Assembly: GCF_014200755.1 (NCBI RefSeq)
Contig: NZ_JACHCM010000002.1
Location: 682,001 to 746,000, forward strand
Source: Rhodanobacter sp. ANJX3
Lineage (GTDB): Bacteria; Pseudomonadota; Gammaproteobacteria; Xanthomonadales; Rhodanobacteraceae
DNA: 64,000 bases
Direction of reading: 5' to 3'
Shown: piece by piece, positions 1 through 9,646 of the stretch
Layout of the letters: each line of letters begins with the position of its first letter
How positions within the stretch are numbered: position 1 is the first letter of the stretch
The notes under the pieces: generated by a model
The model's input: only the letters and a program-made list of their open reading frames with translations
Database searches by the model: none
What the model was told of the DNA's origin: nothing
Position numbers and translations under genes: made by a program

Positions 1-2
1 GG

Positions 3-1316
3 ATCGAAAACCAGCCTTGGTTTGCCGGCCGTTTAGGCCTTTATGGCGGCAGCTATATGGGACAAGTGCAGTGGGCGATGGCGGCCGAATTGGGCGATCG
101 CCTTTCCGCCATGGCCATGAGCGTCACCACCAGCGATTTTCAAGAAGCCATCCACGACGGCGGCGGCTTTCGGCTGCAGGATCTGCTGGTCTGGGCGCAC
201 CTGCTGGAGCATCAGGAGCGCAGCCATCGCTTGCGTAACGCCATCCGCGAACGTCTATTCGGCGATCCGCTTAAACGCTACTACGCTCGGTTGCCGGTCC
301 ACACCATCGACGTCGACGCGCTGGGCAGGCGGGTCGATTTCTGGCGCGAGTGGGCCACAGGCAACCCGCAGGACGAGCGCTGGGCGCCGATTCGTTTCAC
401 CGACACGATCGACCGCATCAAAACGCCGGTCAGCATGGTCACCGGCTGGTCGGATTTTTTATTCGCCTACCAGATGCGCGACTTTCAGGCGCTGAGGGCG
501 TGCGGCTGCACGGCACGAATGACCGTCGGCCAGTGGACGCACTCGAGCATCGGTATGATCGGCGAAAGCCTGCGTGACGCACTGGAGTGGTTCGACATCC
601 ATCTCAAAGGTGCGAGGCCGGCGCGGGCGCAAGACCTCGATCGGGTGAAATTCTGGTTCAACGGGCCGAATGAATGGCGCTCGACAACCACATGGCCGCC
701 GACCGATATCCGGACAACGCAACTTGCCCTGAGCGCCGACGGCCGCCTTTCCGATAACCACGTGACCCCTGGCGTTCGTTCATTCACCTACGATCCATCC
801 GACCCGACGCCCAGCGTGGCCGGCCCCATGCTGGCGAACCGCAAAGGTCGCGGCGACGTTCGCACGCTCTGTGCGCGCAGCGATGTGTTGAGCTTCGACG
901 GCCCAGCCCTCGAGCAAGCCCTCGACCTTATCGGCGATATTCGCGTGACGTTGACCACGTCATCCAGCAGACCGCATCACGATCTTTTTGTCTGCCTGTG
1001 CGATGTCGACGCTTGGGGGCGCACCGTCAACATCACCGACGGCTACACCAGGCTTCGACCATCGTCATCGCCTGACGCAAGCCCTCGCACAACCGTGCTC
1101 AAGACGTCCCCTGTCGCGTGGCGAGTGCCTCCCGGTCACCATCTGCGGCTGCTGGTATCCGGCGGTGCCTTCCCTCGATTTGCGCGCAACTTCGGCATCG
1201 ATGAAAACGACGGCGGCGACGGCACGATGGCGCCAGTCGAAATCACCCTGCATTGCATCTCGGCCGACGCCTGTTTGCTGACTTTTTCAAGTAAAGCCGC
1301 CACATCAGCTCAGTGA
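3..1316 (+). CDS. CocE/NonD family hydrolase, 3' part (5' end outside window)
   Basis: An open frame runs in from the left edge (first full codon at base 3) to the TGA at 1314-1316, 437 residues. It opens with a nucleophile-elbow motif GGSYMG, whose Ser codon is at bases 51-53. This is the G-x-S-Y-x-G seen in X-Pro dipeptidyl-peptidase / cocaine-esterase (CocE/NonD) hydrolases. A TGWSDF stretch and a QWTHSS stretch further on are plausible sites for the catalytic Asp and His. The last ~200 residues fit the C-terminal galactose-binding-like jelly roll of this family. Family members have about 100 or more residues before the nucleophile, so the N-terminus lies outside the window. The natural substrate (ester or acyl-amide) cannot be told from sequence. 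Confidence 0.85.
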   Translation: MENQPWFAGRLGLYGGSYMGQVQWAMAAELGDRLSAMAMSVTTSDFQEAIHDGGGFRLQDLLVWAHLLEHQERSHRLRNAIRERLFGDPLKRYYARLPVHTIDVDALGRRVDFWREWATGNPQDERWAPIRFTDTIDRIKTPVSMVTGWSDFLFAYQMRDFQALRACGCTARMTVGQWTHSSIGMIGESLRDALEWFDIHLKGARPARAQDLDRVKFWFNGPNEWRSTTTWPPTDIRTTQLALSADGRLSDNHVTPGVRSFTYDPSDPTPSVAGPMLANRKGRGDVRTLCARSDVLSFDGPALEQALDLIGDIRVTLTTSSSRPHHDLFVCLCDVDAWGRTVNITDGYTRLRPSSSPDASPRTTVLKTSPVAWRVPPGHHLRLLVSGGAFPRFARNFGIDENDGGDGTMAPVEITLHCISADACLLTFSSKAATSAQ

Positions 1317-1505
1317 AGCCGTGCATGGATGACCTGTGCATTGGCACCCCACCATCGCCATACGCAACCAAGCATCGAGCCGACTGGCCAGTGGATCCGA
1401 GGCCCTATTCATAGCCCCGCACAATGTCCGCGAGTTTGAGGGGCATCCATCGTGGTGTACCGCACGAACCGCTTCGGGTTTCGCTGCAAGCCGCGAAACC
1501 CGCAT

Positions 1506-1540
1506 ACAAAAATACCAGGCCGATGTGTCACCGGCCTGGT
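1506..1540 (-). terminator. Rho-independent terminator downstream of luxR
   Basis: A 9-bp perfect stem (1514-1522 with 1532-1540, ACCAGGCCG/CGGCCTGGT) has a 9-nt loop. Read on the minus strand it is followed by TATTTTTG. It lies about 200 bp beyond the luxR stop and could end that transcript. The rest of the 422-bp gap between the hydrolase and luxR (1317-1738) holds no recognisable gene. Confidence 0.6.
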
Positions 1541-1738
1541 ACGTTTGAATCAACTCATATATGCCTAACGACGGGGCACACAATCTCGAAAACGACTCAG
1601 CATGCTGACCGAGCAATAGAATCGGCTTGGCTCTATCGATGTTCGCTCCGATCGGGCTGCTTCGGCAGAGGCAATGGCATGCACCCGCCACTGGAATCGA
1701 AGGCTAAACCACCATACAAACCTTGCCGATCTTCGCCA

Positions 1739-2452
1739 TCAGAGAATATTGAACAAGAAAGCCTTGGTTACGGCTTGGACTTTATTCGTCGCATTGAGTT
1801 TGGCAAGGGTGCTCGTGATATGAAACGTCACGGTACGCGCGGAGATTCCGAGAATGGTCCCAATTTCATCCGCTGTTTTCCCACCCGCGCTCCAACGCAA
1901 AACTTCAAGCTCGCGCTCGGTAAGTCGGTGATCGATATCCGCCCCCCATTCCTTGGTTTCAATCGCACTGATGAGACCATGGGTTACGTGGGAGAGCCAA
2001 ACAAGCTGCGGTTCGATATCCGACAGTTCTCGCGCGCTGACTTTGTCGTGACTTCGTGCGAGAGAAAGCATTCCGGTGGTCATGAATTTGCCATGCGTGG
2101 CGAGCGCCCATCCATGCTGAACACCATGCGCCCTCGCCTCCTCCCAAAACTCCGGCTGGTCCCGGGACTCCCCGCTCGCCCAGACCACGGGGGCAAGGTC
2201 GCGAGAAGCTTGCTGAATGAGTGGATCCGTCTCTAAGTAATGATGTGAAAAATAGTGATCCAACCACTTATCCGGATAAGTGCTCGACCAGGTCACCGTG
2301 GGACTGCCGATAGGAAACGGCACACGAAGCACATAGGAACAGTACTCGAACCCCATTTTATCAACGATGGCGGCAAGTTCCTTCAAAATGCCGTCAGACG
2401 ACGACGCCTTCGAAGACAATAGGTCCAGGCAATCTTCACGCCAAGTCTTCAC
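1739..2452 (-). CDS. luxR: LuxR-type acyl-homoserine-lactone receptor and transcription factor
   Basis: 237 residues from a GTG at 2450-2452 that is preceded by an AGGGGA ribosome site 10 nt away; longer readings lack such a site and exceed the usual ~235-250 residue family length. The N-terminal half is an autoinducer-binding domain with the conserved pocket residues Trp63, Tyr67, Asp76, Pro77 and Trp91. The C-terminal part is a GerE/LuxR helix-turn-helix starting at LTERELEVLRW and containing GKTADEIG and SARTVTFH. It should bind an acyl-HSL made by the nearby synthase and then lux-box DNA. It is divergent from the RsaM-like gene, 92 bp apart, with a lux-box-like dyad between them. Its base composition is clearly less GC-rich than the flanking housekeeping genes. 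The signal specificity is unknown. Confidence 0.93.
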   Translation of the reverse strand: MKTWREDCLDLLSSKASSSDGILKELAAIVDKMGFEYCSYVLRVPFPIGSPTVTWSSTYPDKWLDHYFSHHYLETDPLIQQASRDLAPVVWASGESRDQPEFWEEARAHGVQHGWALATHGKFMTTGMLSLARSHDKVSARELSDIEPQLVWLSHVTHGLISAIETKEWGADIDHRLTERELEVLRWSAGGKTADEIGTILGISARTVTFHITSTLAKLNATNKVQAVTKAFLFNIL

Positions 2453-2470
2453 ACTGAACGATTCCCCTAA

Positions 2471-2490
2471 TACTGTTCTTTCTAGCAGTT
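2471..2490. promoter_or_regulatory. lux-box-like operator between luxR and the RsaM-like gene
   Basis: This 20-bp dyad, read on the minus strand, is AACTG-N10-CAGTA and contains the CT-N12-AG core typical of LuxR-family operators. It shares AACTG-N10-CAGT with a second site at 3037-3056. It sits 18 bp upstream of the luxR GTG and about 55 bp upstream of the RsaM-like ATG. LuxR bound here could activate the plus-strand gene and could also affect its own transcription. This is assigned by pattern only. Confidence 0.6.
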
Positions 2491-2544
2491 TGTTACCTTC
2501 CCAACTGCAGCTACGGTGTAGCGCCGCATCGACCCGGAGGCGCC

Positions 2545-2967
2545 ATGAGGCTGCCAGCCCCATCAACATCGAAAGTCGCCCAAATCTGTTTGGACGGCTA
2601 TATTCGTATGACCTTCGAAGTCTTTACCGGACTCGAGTTTACTCTTCGAAAGTCCTGGGAAGACAGCACTCTCAATGACGACCTTCGCCATGAAGGTATC
2701 GAAACCCACCACGCAGGCTACTGCGAATGGGAAACCGATGCCACACGAGCCGTCAGCATCGGATGGGCCTGGTTTGAGTGTCCCAATGGAACGCATGCCA
2801 TTGCGCCAGGCGGCATCAGTACGAACGTGATGCTCATCACACCAAAAACCGGCTACGACTTGGGGCAGGCGAAAACGGAAGAGCTACTGCAAGCATGGCT
2901 TAGTGGTGAACCCTGGCAACCCAAGGAATGCGCACCGCCCTTGGCTATGAACCGTTTGTCGTCATAA
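2545..2967 (+). CDS. RsaM/TofM/AbaM-like quorum-sensing modulator (DUF4902-type)
   Basis: 140 residues, ATG at 2545 with a GGAGG site 4 nt upstream. The protein is soluble, has no signal peptide or membrane segment, and is rich in Trp. It has a central block around CEWETD...SIGWAWFECP...SNVML and a C-terminal block GYDLG...LLQAWL...WQ. These features and its position between luxR and luxI match the small RsaM/TofM/AbaM group (I recall its Pfam name as DUF4902). Members of that group lie between synthase and receptor genes in Burkholderia, Pseudomonas fuscovaginae and Acinetobacter and usually dampen acyl-HSL production. The assignment rests on remembered family features plus context, not on a search. 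A lux-box-like dyad lies just upstream, so it may be part of a feedback loop. Confidence 0.7.
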   Translation: MRLPAPSTSKVAQICLDGYIRMTFEVFTGLEFTLRKSWEDSTLNDDLRHEGIETHHAGYCEWETDATRAVSIGWAWFECPNGTHAIAPGGISTNVMLITPKTGYDLGQAKTEELLQAWLSGEPWQPKECAPPLAMNRLSS

Positions 2968-3036
2968 AAACGCGACCACCTTACCCAACCAGAACCGCTA
3001 CGCCTGGGTTAAAGCGTCGACATTTGAGCCAAAGTC

Positions 3037-3056
3037 AACTGTATGAGCTTCCAGTT
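3037..3056 (+). promoter_or_regulatory. lux-box-like operator upstream of luxI
   Basis: A 20-bp dyad AACTG-N10-CAGTT with the core CT-N12-AG (CT at 3039-3040, AG at 3053-3054). It lies 59 bp upstream of the luxI ATG and 69 bp after the RsaM-like stop. It matches the other site at 2471-2490 in both half-sites. This position would suit LuxR-dependent activation of luxI from its own promoter. No clear -10 hexamer could be assigned. Confidence 0.65.
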
Positions 3057-3115
3057 ATTCGTACCTGGGGAATCTCCTCCAATGCCGTCAATCCCCCTTT
3101 GTGGAGTAACGGCAC

Positions 3116-3727
3116 ATGTTTACAGTGGCAACTGGAACGGAAAGCGAGCTTCCCATCGGCCTCGAAATAGCGCTCGCCGCGTATCGGTATGAAGTCTTCA
3201 TCAAGGCACTGCAATGGCAGCTGCCCGTCGAAAATGGTTTGGAGCGCGATCAGTTCGACCGACCGGACACACTATACGTCGTCGTCGGAGATGCCAATGG
3301 CATTGTGTGTGGTTGTGCGCGCCTGCTGCCAACGACCAAGCCCTACTTGCTCGATGAGGTGTTCCCGGAACTGATGAATGGCTCACCAGCGCCCCACTCC
3401 CCCGACACCTGGGAGCTGTCGCGCTTTTCAACGATGGCCCCCGGCGAATCGACTGCGCCTTCCCGGGAAGAGGCCAGGCGACGCTTTTGCTCCTTGTTCG
3501 CGTCGGTGGTTGAGGTCGCCTGCGCACAAGGTGCAACCCGCCTCATTACCTTCACCGCCCTTGGAGTCGAGCGAATTCTCAGAAGCATTGGCATACATGC
3601 GCACCGAGTTGGACCACCCCAGATGATTGATGACAAGCCCGTGCTCGCACTCTGGATTGAACTGGATGATAGGACCCGAAAGGCTTTGGGCTTACCCGCT
3701 ATACCGGTAACTGCTAGCGAACAGTAA
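3116..3727 (+). CDS. luxI: Acyl-homoserine-lactone synthase (LuxI family)
   Basis: 203 residues, ATG at 3116 with GGAG nine nt upstream. All hallmark residues of LuxI-type synthases are visible: Arg24, Phe28, Trp34, Glu43-Asp45-Asp48, Arg69 in ARLLPT, and Glu100/Arg103 in WELSRF. The enzyme makes an acyl-HSL from S-adenosylmethionine and an acyl-ACP (or acyl-CoA) in the cytoplasm. The acyl chain length cannot be read from these motifs. It is followed at once by a perfect bidirectional terminator, and a lux-box-like site lies upstream. Together with luxR and the RsaM-like gene it forms a complete, self-contained signalling cassette. Confidence 0.96.
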   Translation: MFTVATGTESELPIGLEIALAAYRYEVFIKALQWQLPVENGLERDQFDRPDTLYVVVGDANGIVCGCARLLPTTKPYLLDEVFPELMNGSPAPHSPDTWELSRFSTMAPGESTAPSREEARRRFCSLFASVVEVACAQGATRLITFTALGVERILRSIGIHAHRVGPPQMIDDKPVLALWIELDDRTRKALGLPAIPVTASEQ

Positions 3728-3766
3728 AAAAATACCCAGTCGAGGTCACCTCGACTGGGTATTTTT
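3726..3766. terminator. Perfect bidirectional Rho-independent terminator after luxI
   Basis: A long palindrome pairs AAAAATACCCAGTCGAGGT with its exact complement, with A-tract and T-tract on the outer sides. It starts at the luxI stop codon and would terminate transcription from either direction. Confidence 0.9.
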
Positions 3767-4459
3767 AGTCGTTCAATGTCGGTCAAATCCCGCCGAATCC
3801 TTGGTCCATTCCTTAGGACCGCCGACGTCTGAATTAAAAACTCAATGCCAAACCGGGGCTACTGCAAGAAATGACAGGTATCAAATGTGCTCTGCACTGC
3901 GGTAGGACGACTTACAGAGCCAACCGGCTTAAAGTGTAGGCCGCACCAGAACGCCAAAGCTTGTCTTCAAAAGGCGTTAGCACAAGCGCAGTACCAGCAC
4001 TGGAGAGGTTCGCTCTCTGTTAATCAGTGAACCTGCTGCCAATGGTCCGCATCGCGCTTATCCGGTACTTTCCGCCCTCGTCTGGCCTGAATCGACTAGC
4101 AAGAATCGTTACAGCTCGATCCCATGAAGAGATTGGGCGTGAAGAAGCGTTTCCGAAGGACAGATCATCGGCTTACCGCGCGAAGCGGAGTCCGATCGGC
4201 AATAAGAGAGCTATGCCATTGGCTTGTCGGAGGCCATCTCTATCTGTCCGTAGCGCAGCAAATTCGGCGGATGACGGGGCGGCGCTACTCATTCTAAAAC
4301 GCTTGCTCAAACGCTTACGACTACTGACCGACATCAATACGACTGGCCTAGGCCAAAGGTTTTAGCATACTGTAAAGTTTTGCAAAGCTTTCAAATGATG
4401 CATGAGCAACGGAACCCATGGGTTCCGATTCGCATCTCGACGACTCGCTCCCAGACCAC
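3767..4459. other. Long intergenic stretch between luxI terminator and tRNA-Ser, no supported gene
   Basis: About 690 bp. A 112-codon frame opens at 4027 on the plus strand, but it lacks a ribosome site, has many rare-looking codons and resembles no family I recognise. The composition is less GC-rich than the flanking housekeeping DNA, like the lux cassette. It may be an eroded part of a transferred segment whose boundary lies at or near the tRNA-Ser gene. No direct repeat of the tRNA 3' end was found on the other side of the lux genes. Confidence 0.4.
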
Positions 4460-4486
4460 AAAAAAGCCTTGAATAATCAAGGCTTT
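4460..4486 (-). terminator. Rho-independent terminator of tRNA-Ser transcript
   Basis: The stem AAAGCCTTG (4463-4471) pairs with CAAGGCTTT (4478-4486) around a 6-nt loop. Read on the minus strand the hairpin runs into a T-tract (4460-4465). It lies 8 bp beyond the tRNA 3' end. Confidence 0.9.
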
Positions 4487-4494
4487 ATGTAAAC

Positions 4495-4587
4495 TGGCGG
4501 AGAGAGAGGGATTCGAACCCTCGATAAGGCTTTTGACCCTATACTCCCTTAGCAGGGGAGCCCCTTCGGCCACTCGGGCATCTCTCC
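4495..4587 (-). tRNA. serV: tRNA-Ser (anticodon GCU)
   Basis: 93 nt including an encoded CCA. The acceptor stem GGAGAGA/TCTCTCC is perfect, the T-loop is GGTTCGAATCC, and a long variable arm typical of class II tRNA-Ser is present. The anticodon loop reads CTGCTAA, giving anticodon GCU for AGC/AGU codons. It follows alaS and csrA on the same strand, the same order as serV in Escherichia coli. Confidence 0.96.
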
Positions 4588-4660
4588 ATAATTCTCCACA
4601 TCGCTGTGGAGCCGGCAAGGATACCGATCGACGTCATCAAGGTAAAGACTTGATGCTCAA

Positions 4661-4864
4661 TCAGTGCTCGACGGCCTCATCGGCAGGACCGTCCGTACCA
4701 CCTTCGCCCTTGATGCGCTGGTAAATTTCCTCACGATGCACCGCGACGGTCTTGGGAGCATTGATGCCTATGCGCACCTGATTGCCCTTGACGCCCAGAA
4801 CGGTGACGGTCACCTCGTCGCCGATCATCAGGGTTTCGCCGACCCTGCGGGTCAGAATCAACAT
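4661..4864 (-). CDS. csrA: Carbon storage regulator CsrA (RsmA)
   Basis: 67 residues, ATG at 4862-4864 with a GGAGT site upstream. It begins [15 protein letters not shown] and carries Arg44 in VAVHREEIY. Leu4 and Arg44 are key RNA-binding residues of this family. CsrA is a dimeric RNA-binding protein that blocks or stabilises mRNAs with GGA motifs in hairpin loops, controlling carbon use, motility and biofilm. It lies between alaS and tRNA-Ser as in many gammaproteobacteria. A 7-bp stem-loop (CATCAAG/CTTGATG, 4635-4655) follows the stop but lacks a T-run. Confidence 0.97.
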   Translation of the reverse strand: MLILTRRVGETLMIGDEVTVTVLGVKGNQVRIGINAPKTVAVHREEIYQRIKGEGGTDGPADEAVEH

Positions 4865-5141
4865 GATTGTTACTCCATAATTTTTTGTGTCATGGGCCTG
4901 TCGACCGATGGGCGCCTCACCCCTGAGCCTCCATCTGTCCACAATTCGACGATTGATCCATCGAAGGCCCTACCGCCTTCCCGGTTCACAGCCCTGACCC
5001 TAATGATTAGCTGTCATGACCGGCGACGCTACCGTTGCTTTGGTAACGTCGACATTCGACTGATACTAGCCGAGCGCCGGTATCCCGCGCAATGCGTCTG
5101 AACGATGACAAGGGGCATAACGCAACGTTTTCAGCCCCCGG

Positions 5142-7769
5142 TCAGTGGCTGGAAATCCACTGCGGTAGTTCAGCCAGCAGCTTGGGCAGTCCAGGGGCAT
5201 CCGCACCGCCGCCCTGAGCCATGTCCGGCCTGCCGCCGCCTTTGCCGCCGATCTGTGACGCGATATGGGCGACGATATCGCCAGCCTTGATGCGCCCAAG
5301 CGCCTTGCCGTGCACGCCGGCAATCAGCGAGACGCGACCATCCGCCGCGCCCGCCAGCAGCACCACGCAATCGCCGAGCTGCTGCTTGAGTTGATCAACG
5401 CCATCGCGCAGCGACTTGGCATCGAGCCCTTCCAGCCTCGCGGCGACGACCTTGATCCCATCGACGTCCTGCGCCGTCACCGCAAGATCGGCGATGGCCG
5501 AACCGGCCGACTTGCTGCGCAGCGACTCCAGCTCGCGCTCGAGCTTTTTCTGCCGATCGAAGATCTGCCGCAGTTTTTCGACAGCGTCATCGCCGCTGCT
5601 GGACAAAAGATGCGAGAGTTCGCCCAGGCGACGCTCCTCGTCAGCCACGTAAGCCAGCGCACCGTCGCCGGTGACCGCCTCGATCCGGCGCACGCCGGAG
5701 GCCACGCCCGCCTCGCTGACGATCTTGAACAGGCCGATGTCGCCGGTACGGCTGACGTGCGTGCCGCCGCACAACTCGGTGGAAAAATCGCCCATCTTCA
5801 GCACCCGCACTTCGGCGCCGTATTTTTCGCCGAACAAGGCCATGGCGCCGAACTCGATCGCCTCGTCATACGCCATGTTGTGGATTTCAGCCTCGGCGTT
5901 GCGACGCACTTCGGCATTCACCATCGCTTCGACCGCGGCCAGCTCCTCGCGACTCATCGGCTTGAAATGCGAGAAGTCGAAACGCAGCCGCTCGGCCGCC
6001 ACCAGCGAACCTTTCTGGGTGACGTGATCGCCCAGCACCTTGCGTAGGGCCGCATGCAGCAGATGCGTGGCCGAGTGGTTGAGTACGATGGACTGCCTGC
6101 GCAATGCGTTAACGCTGGCCTCGACCACGTCGCCGGTGCGCAGCGGCTGGGCGCCATGCCAGCGACCCGCGTGGCCGAAGAACACGCCGCCCATCTTCAG
6201 CGTATCGCGCACTTCGAGCCGGCCGGCGGTAGTGATCAGCTCACCGGTATCGCCCACCTGCCCGCCCGACTCGGCGTAGAACGGCGTGCGGTCGAGTATC
6301 AACAAGCCCTCTTCGCCATCGGCCAGCTCGCTCACCTGCTTGCCGTCGCGCACGATGCCGACGACCTTGCTGGCATCGCTGTACATCGCGTCGTAACCGA
6401 GAAATACGGTGGGCTTGAGCTGGCTGGCCAGGTCGGCGGGCATCAGTCCCTTCGCCTCGAAGCGGCCCGCCGCACGGGCGCGCTCGCGCTGCTCGTTCAT
6501 GGCCTTGTCGAAGCCGTCCATATCCACCTCGAGCCCGCGCTCGCGCGCGATGTCGGCCGTGAGGTCGACAGGAAAACCGTAGGTGTCGTAAAGGCGGAAG
6601 GCGTCGGCGCCGGGTATCGTCTTGCCAGATTTTCCGGCCACGTCATCGAACACTCGCATGCCGTGTTCCAGCGTCTCGCCGAATCGCTGCTCCTCGGTGC
6701 GCAGCGCCTCTTCGACGAACGACTGCTTAGCGGCCAGTTCGGGATAGGCCTGGCCCATCTCCTCGACCAGCGGCTGCACCATCTTCCAGAAGAAGTCGCC
6801 GCGCACGCCAAGCATCCAACCGTGGCGCAAGGCGCGCCGGATGATACGGCGCAGCACGTAGCCACGGCCTTCGTTGGACGGCAGCACGCCGTCGACAATC
6901 AGGAACGCGCAGGCGCGGATATGATCGGCGATTACGCGCAGCGACTTATTGCCCAGATCAGTCGTACCAGTGAACTTGCCGGCCTCGGCAATCAGGTGCG
7001 CGAACAGATCGATTTCGTAATTGGAATGCACGTGCTGCAGCACCGCGGCCAGCCGCTCCAGGCCCATGCCGGTATCGACGCAGGGTGCCGGCAGCGGGCT
7101 CAGCGTGCCGTCGGGCGCGCGGTCGAACTGCATAAACACCAAGTTCCAGATTTCGATATAGCGGTCGCCGTCCTCGTCCGGCGAACCCGGCGGCCCGCCG
7201 GCAATATCCGCGCCATGGTCGAAAAAGATTTCCGTACACGGACCGCACGGGCCGGTATCGGCCATTTGCCAGAAGTTGTCCGAGGCAAACGGTGCGCCCT
7301 TGTTGTCGCCGATGCGCACGATGCGCTCGGCTGGCACGCCGATCTGCGTGTGCCAGATATCGAAGGCCTCGTCGTCGGTGTGATAGACCGTGACCCAGAG
7401 CTTCTCGGCCGGCAGCTTGAACACGCCGGTCAGCAGCTCCCAGGCGAAATGGATCGCGTCGCGCTTGAAATAGTCGCCGAACGACCAGTTGCCCAGCATC
7501 TCGAAAAACGTGTGGTGGCGCGCGGTATAGCCCACGGCATCCAGATCGTTGTGCTTGCCGCCGGCGCGCAGGCAGCGCTGCACGTCCGCCGCACGGACGT
7601 AGCCCGGCTTCTCGCTGCCGAGAAACACGTTCTTGAACTGCACCATGCCCGAGTTGGTGAACAGCAGCGTCGGATCGCTGGACGGTACCAGCGAGCTGGA
7701 CGGCACGATGGTATGACCCTTGGAGCGGAAATAATCGAGAAAGGTAGAGCGGATTTCGGAGGTTTTCAT
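5142..7769 (-). CDS. alaS: Alanyl-tRNA synthetase
   Basis: 875 residues from the ATG at 7767-7769 (MKTSEIR), which matches the usual AlaRS N-terminus and length. In-frame ATG (7787) and GTG (7802) codons exist upstream, but none has a clear ribosome site. The class II aminoacylation core occupies the first ~450 residues. The editing domain has HSATHLLH and CGGTHV zinc/editing motifs, and a C-terminal glycine-rich DHHA1-type domain ends the protein. It charges tRNA-Ala and clears Ser/Gly mischarging. It lies between recX and csrA on the same strand. Confidence 0.98.
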   Translation of the reverse strand: MKTSEIRSTFLDYFRSKGHTIVPSSSLVPSSDPTLLFTNSGMVQFKNVFLGSEKPGYVRAADVQRCLRAGGKHNDLDAVGYTARHHTFFEMLGNWSFGDYFKRDAIHFAWELLTGVFKLPAEKLWVTVYHTDDEAFDIWHTQIGVPAERIVRIGDNKGAPFASDNFWQMADTGPCGPCTEIFFDHGADIAGGPPGSPDEDGDRYIEIWNLVFMQFDRAPDGTLSPLPAPCVDTGMGLERLAAVLQHVHSNYEIDLFAHLIAEAGKFTGTTDLGNKSLRVIADHIRACAFLIVDGVLPSNEGRGYVLRRIIRRALRHGWMLGVRGDFFWKMVQPLVEEMGQAYPELAAKQSFVEEALRTEEQRFGETLEHGMRVFDDVAGKSGKTIPGADAFRLYDTYGFPVDLTADIARERGLEVDMDGFDKAMNEQRERARAAGRFEAKGLMPADLASQLKPTVFLGYDAMYSDASKVVGIVRDGKQVSELADGEEGLLILDRTPFYAESGGQVGDTGELITTAGRLEVRDTLKMGGVFFGHAGRWHGAQPLRTGDVVEASVNALRRQSIVLNHSATHLLHAALRKVLGDHVTQKGSLVAAERLRFDFSHFKPMSREELAAVEAMVNAEVRRNAEAEIHNMAYDEAIEFGAMALFGEKYGAEVRVLKMGDFSTELCGGTHVSRTGDIGLFKIVSEAGVASGVRRIEAVTGDGALAYVADEERRLGELSHLLSSSGDDAVEKLRQIFDRQKKLERELESLRSKSAGSAIADLAVTAQDVDGIKVVAARLEGLDAKSLRDGVDQLKQQLGDCVVLLAGAADGRVSLIAGVHGKALGRIKAGDIVAHIASQIGGKGGGRPDMAQGGGADAPGLPKLLAELPQWISSH

Positions 7770-7855
7770 GCGAATCGTCGTGGCCATCGGTCGGGAGGCC
7801 ACGCCGCGCGCGAGCCCACGCGATGGACCCTGGCATCATCGCAGGATGATGGATT

Positions 7856-8356
7856 TCAGGGGCTGTCGTCGGCGGCTTCGTCCACGTCGGCGTGGGTAAC
7901 ACTCCGTACTGTGGAGCCGTCAAAGCCCCGGCGCAAGAGGAACTGCGCCCGCTTGGCGCGTTCGGCAGGGTCGGCGACGCCCACACTGCCATAGCGGCGG
8001 CGCAGCTGGGACGAGGCCGACGCGATCCAGTCGACTTCTGCGTCATTCAACAATGCGCGGATTCTGGCATCGCTGAGGCCATGGGTTTTCAGCTCCATGC
8101 GCAGTCGCATCGGGCCGTAACCCTGGGCGATCCGGCTGCGCAGCAGCACTTCGCCAAAGCGGTCGTCGTCCTGATACTGCTGCTCGCCCAGGCGCTCGAT
8201 CGCCTCGGTGGTTTCCTCGCCCTCGTAGCCGCCCTGGCGTAGCTTGGTTTTCAGCTCGCGCTTGGAATGCTCGCGCCGCGCCAGCAGGCCCAGCGCCTTG
8301 TCGTAGGCGCTACGCTTGGGCTTGGCCGGGTCATCGGAGCCTGGGGAGCGTTTCAT
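7856..8356 (-). CDS. recX: Regulatory protein RecX
   Basis: 166 residues from the ATG at 8354-8356, which has a strong GGAGGT site 6 nt upstream; an upstream in-frame ATG is less likely. The chain shows the three-helix repeats of RecX: SAYDKALGLLARREHSKREL, then QYQDDDRFGE, then SRIAQGYGPMRLRMELKTHGL. RecX binds RecA filaments and limits RecA activity. It is directly downstream of recA with a hairpin in the 80-bp gap, which probably lowers its expression relative to recA. Confidence 0.94.
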   Translation of the reverse strand: MKRSPGSDDPAKPKRSAYDKALGLLARREHSKRELKTKLRQGGYEGEETTEAIERLGEQQYQDDDRFGEVLLRSRIAQGYGPMRLRMELKTHGLSDARIRALLNDAEVDWIASASSQLRRRYGSVGVADPAERAKRAQFLLRRGFDGSTVRSVTHADVDEAADDSP

Positions 8357-8381
8357 GGGGTTACCTCCGCCACAAACGCAC

Positions 8382-8404
8382 ATGGCCCGGACGAGCCGGG
8401 CCAT
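8382..8404 (-). promoter_or_regulatory. Hairpin in recA-recX gap, possible attenuator
   Basis: A perfect 9-bp stem ATGGCCCGG (8382-8390) / CCGGGCCAT (8396-8404) with a 5-nt loop sits between the recA stop and the recX ribosome site. It has no T-run, so full termination is not expected. In E. coli a hairpin at the same place makes most transcripts end after recA. A similar role here is an inference from position. Confidence 0.5.
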
Positions 8405-8436
8405 GTTGCCTGCCTTGAAGCGTCAGGAGGCAAGAC

Positions 8437-9480
<1,044 letters not shown>

Positions 9481-9646
9481 GGTCTTGAATTCCGGTTGGT
9501 CTGAAAGAGGTGTCGCTGAAAGACGGGTGGGTCACTGGAGAGGATCATGCCCGGCGCGGGTCTCACGGGCTGCGATCACGGCGGATCGTTTCGCTACCGT
9601 CGCAGTATCCCACACCCGTCAAGCCGATCTGGCGGCGCGCGGCGCT

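Noticed and set aside
1424..2236. Plus-strand 270-codon frame
   Set aside because: It overlaps the 3' half of luxR in antisense and has no family resemblance.
4027..4365. 112-codon frame on the plus strand
   Set aside because: No ribosome site, no family match and odd composition; it is described only as part of the unexplained stretch.
6054..7994. Long plus-strand open frame of 646 codons
   Set aside because: It is fully antisense to alaS and recX, which have complete family motifs. Long antisense frames are expected in DNA of this GC content.
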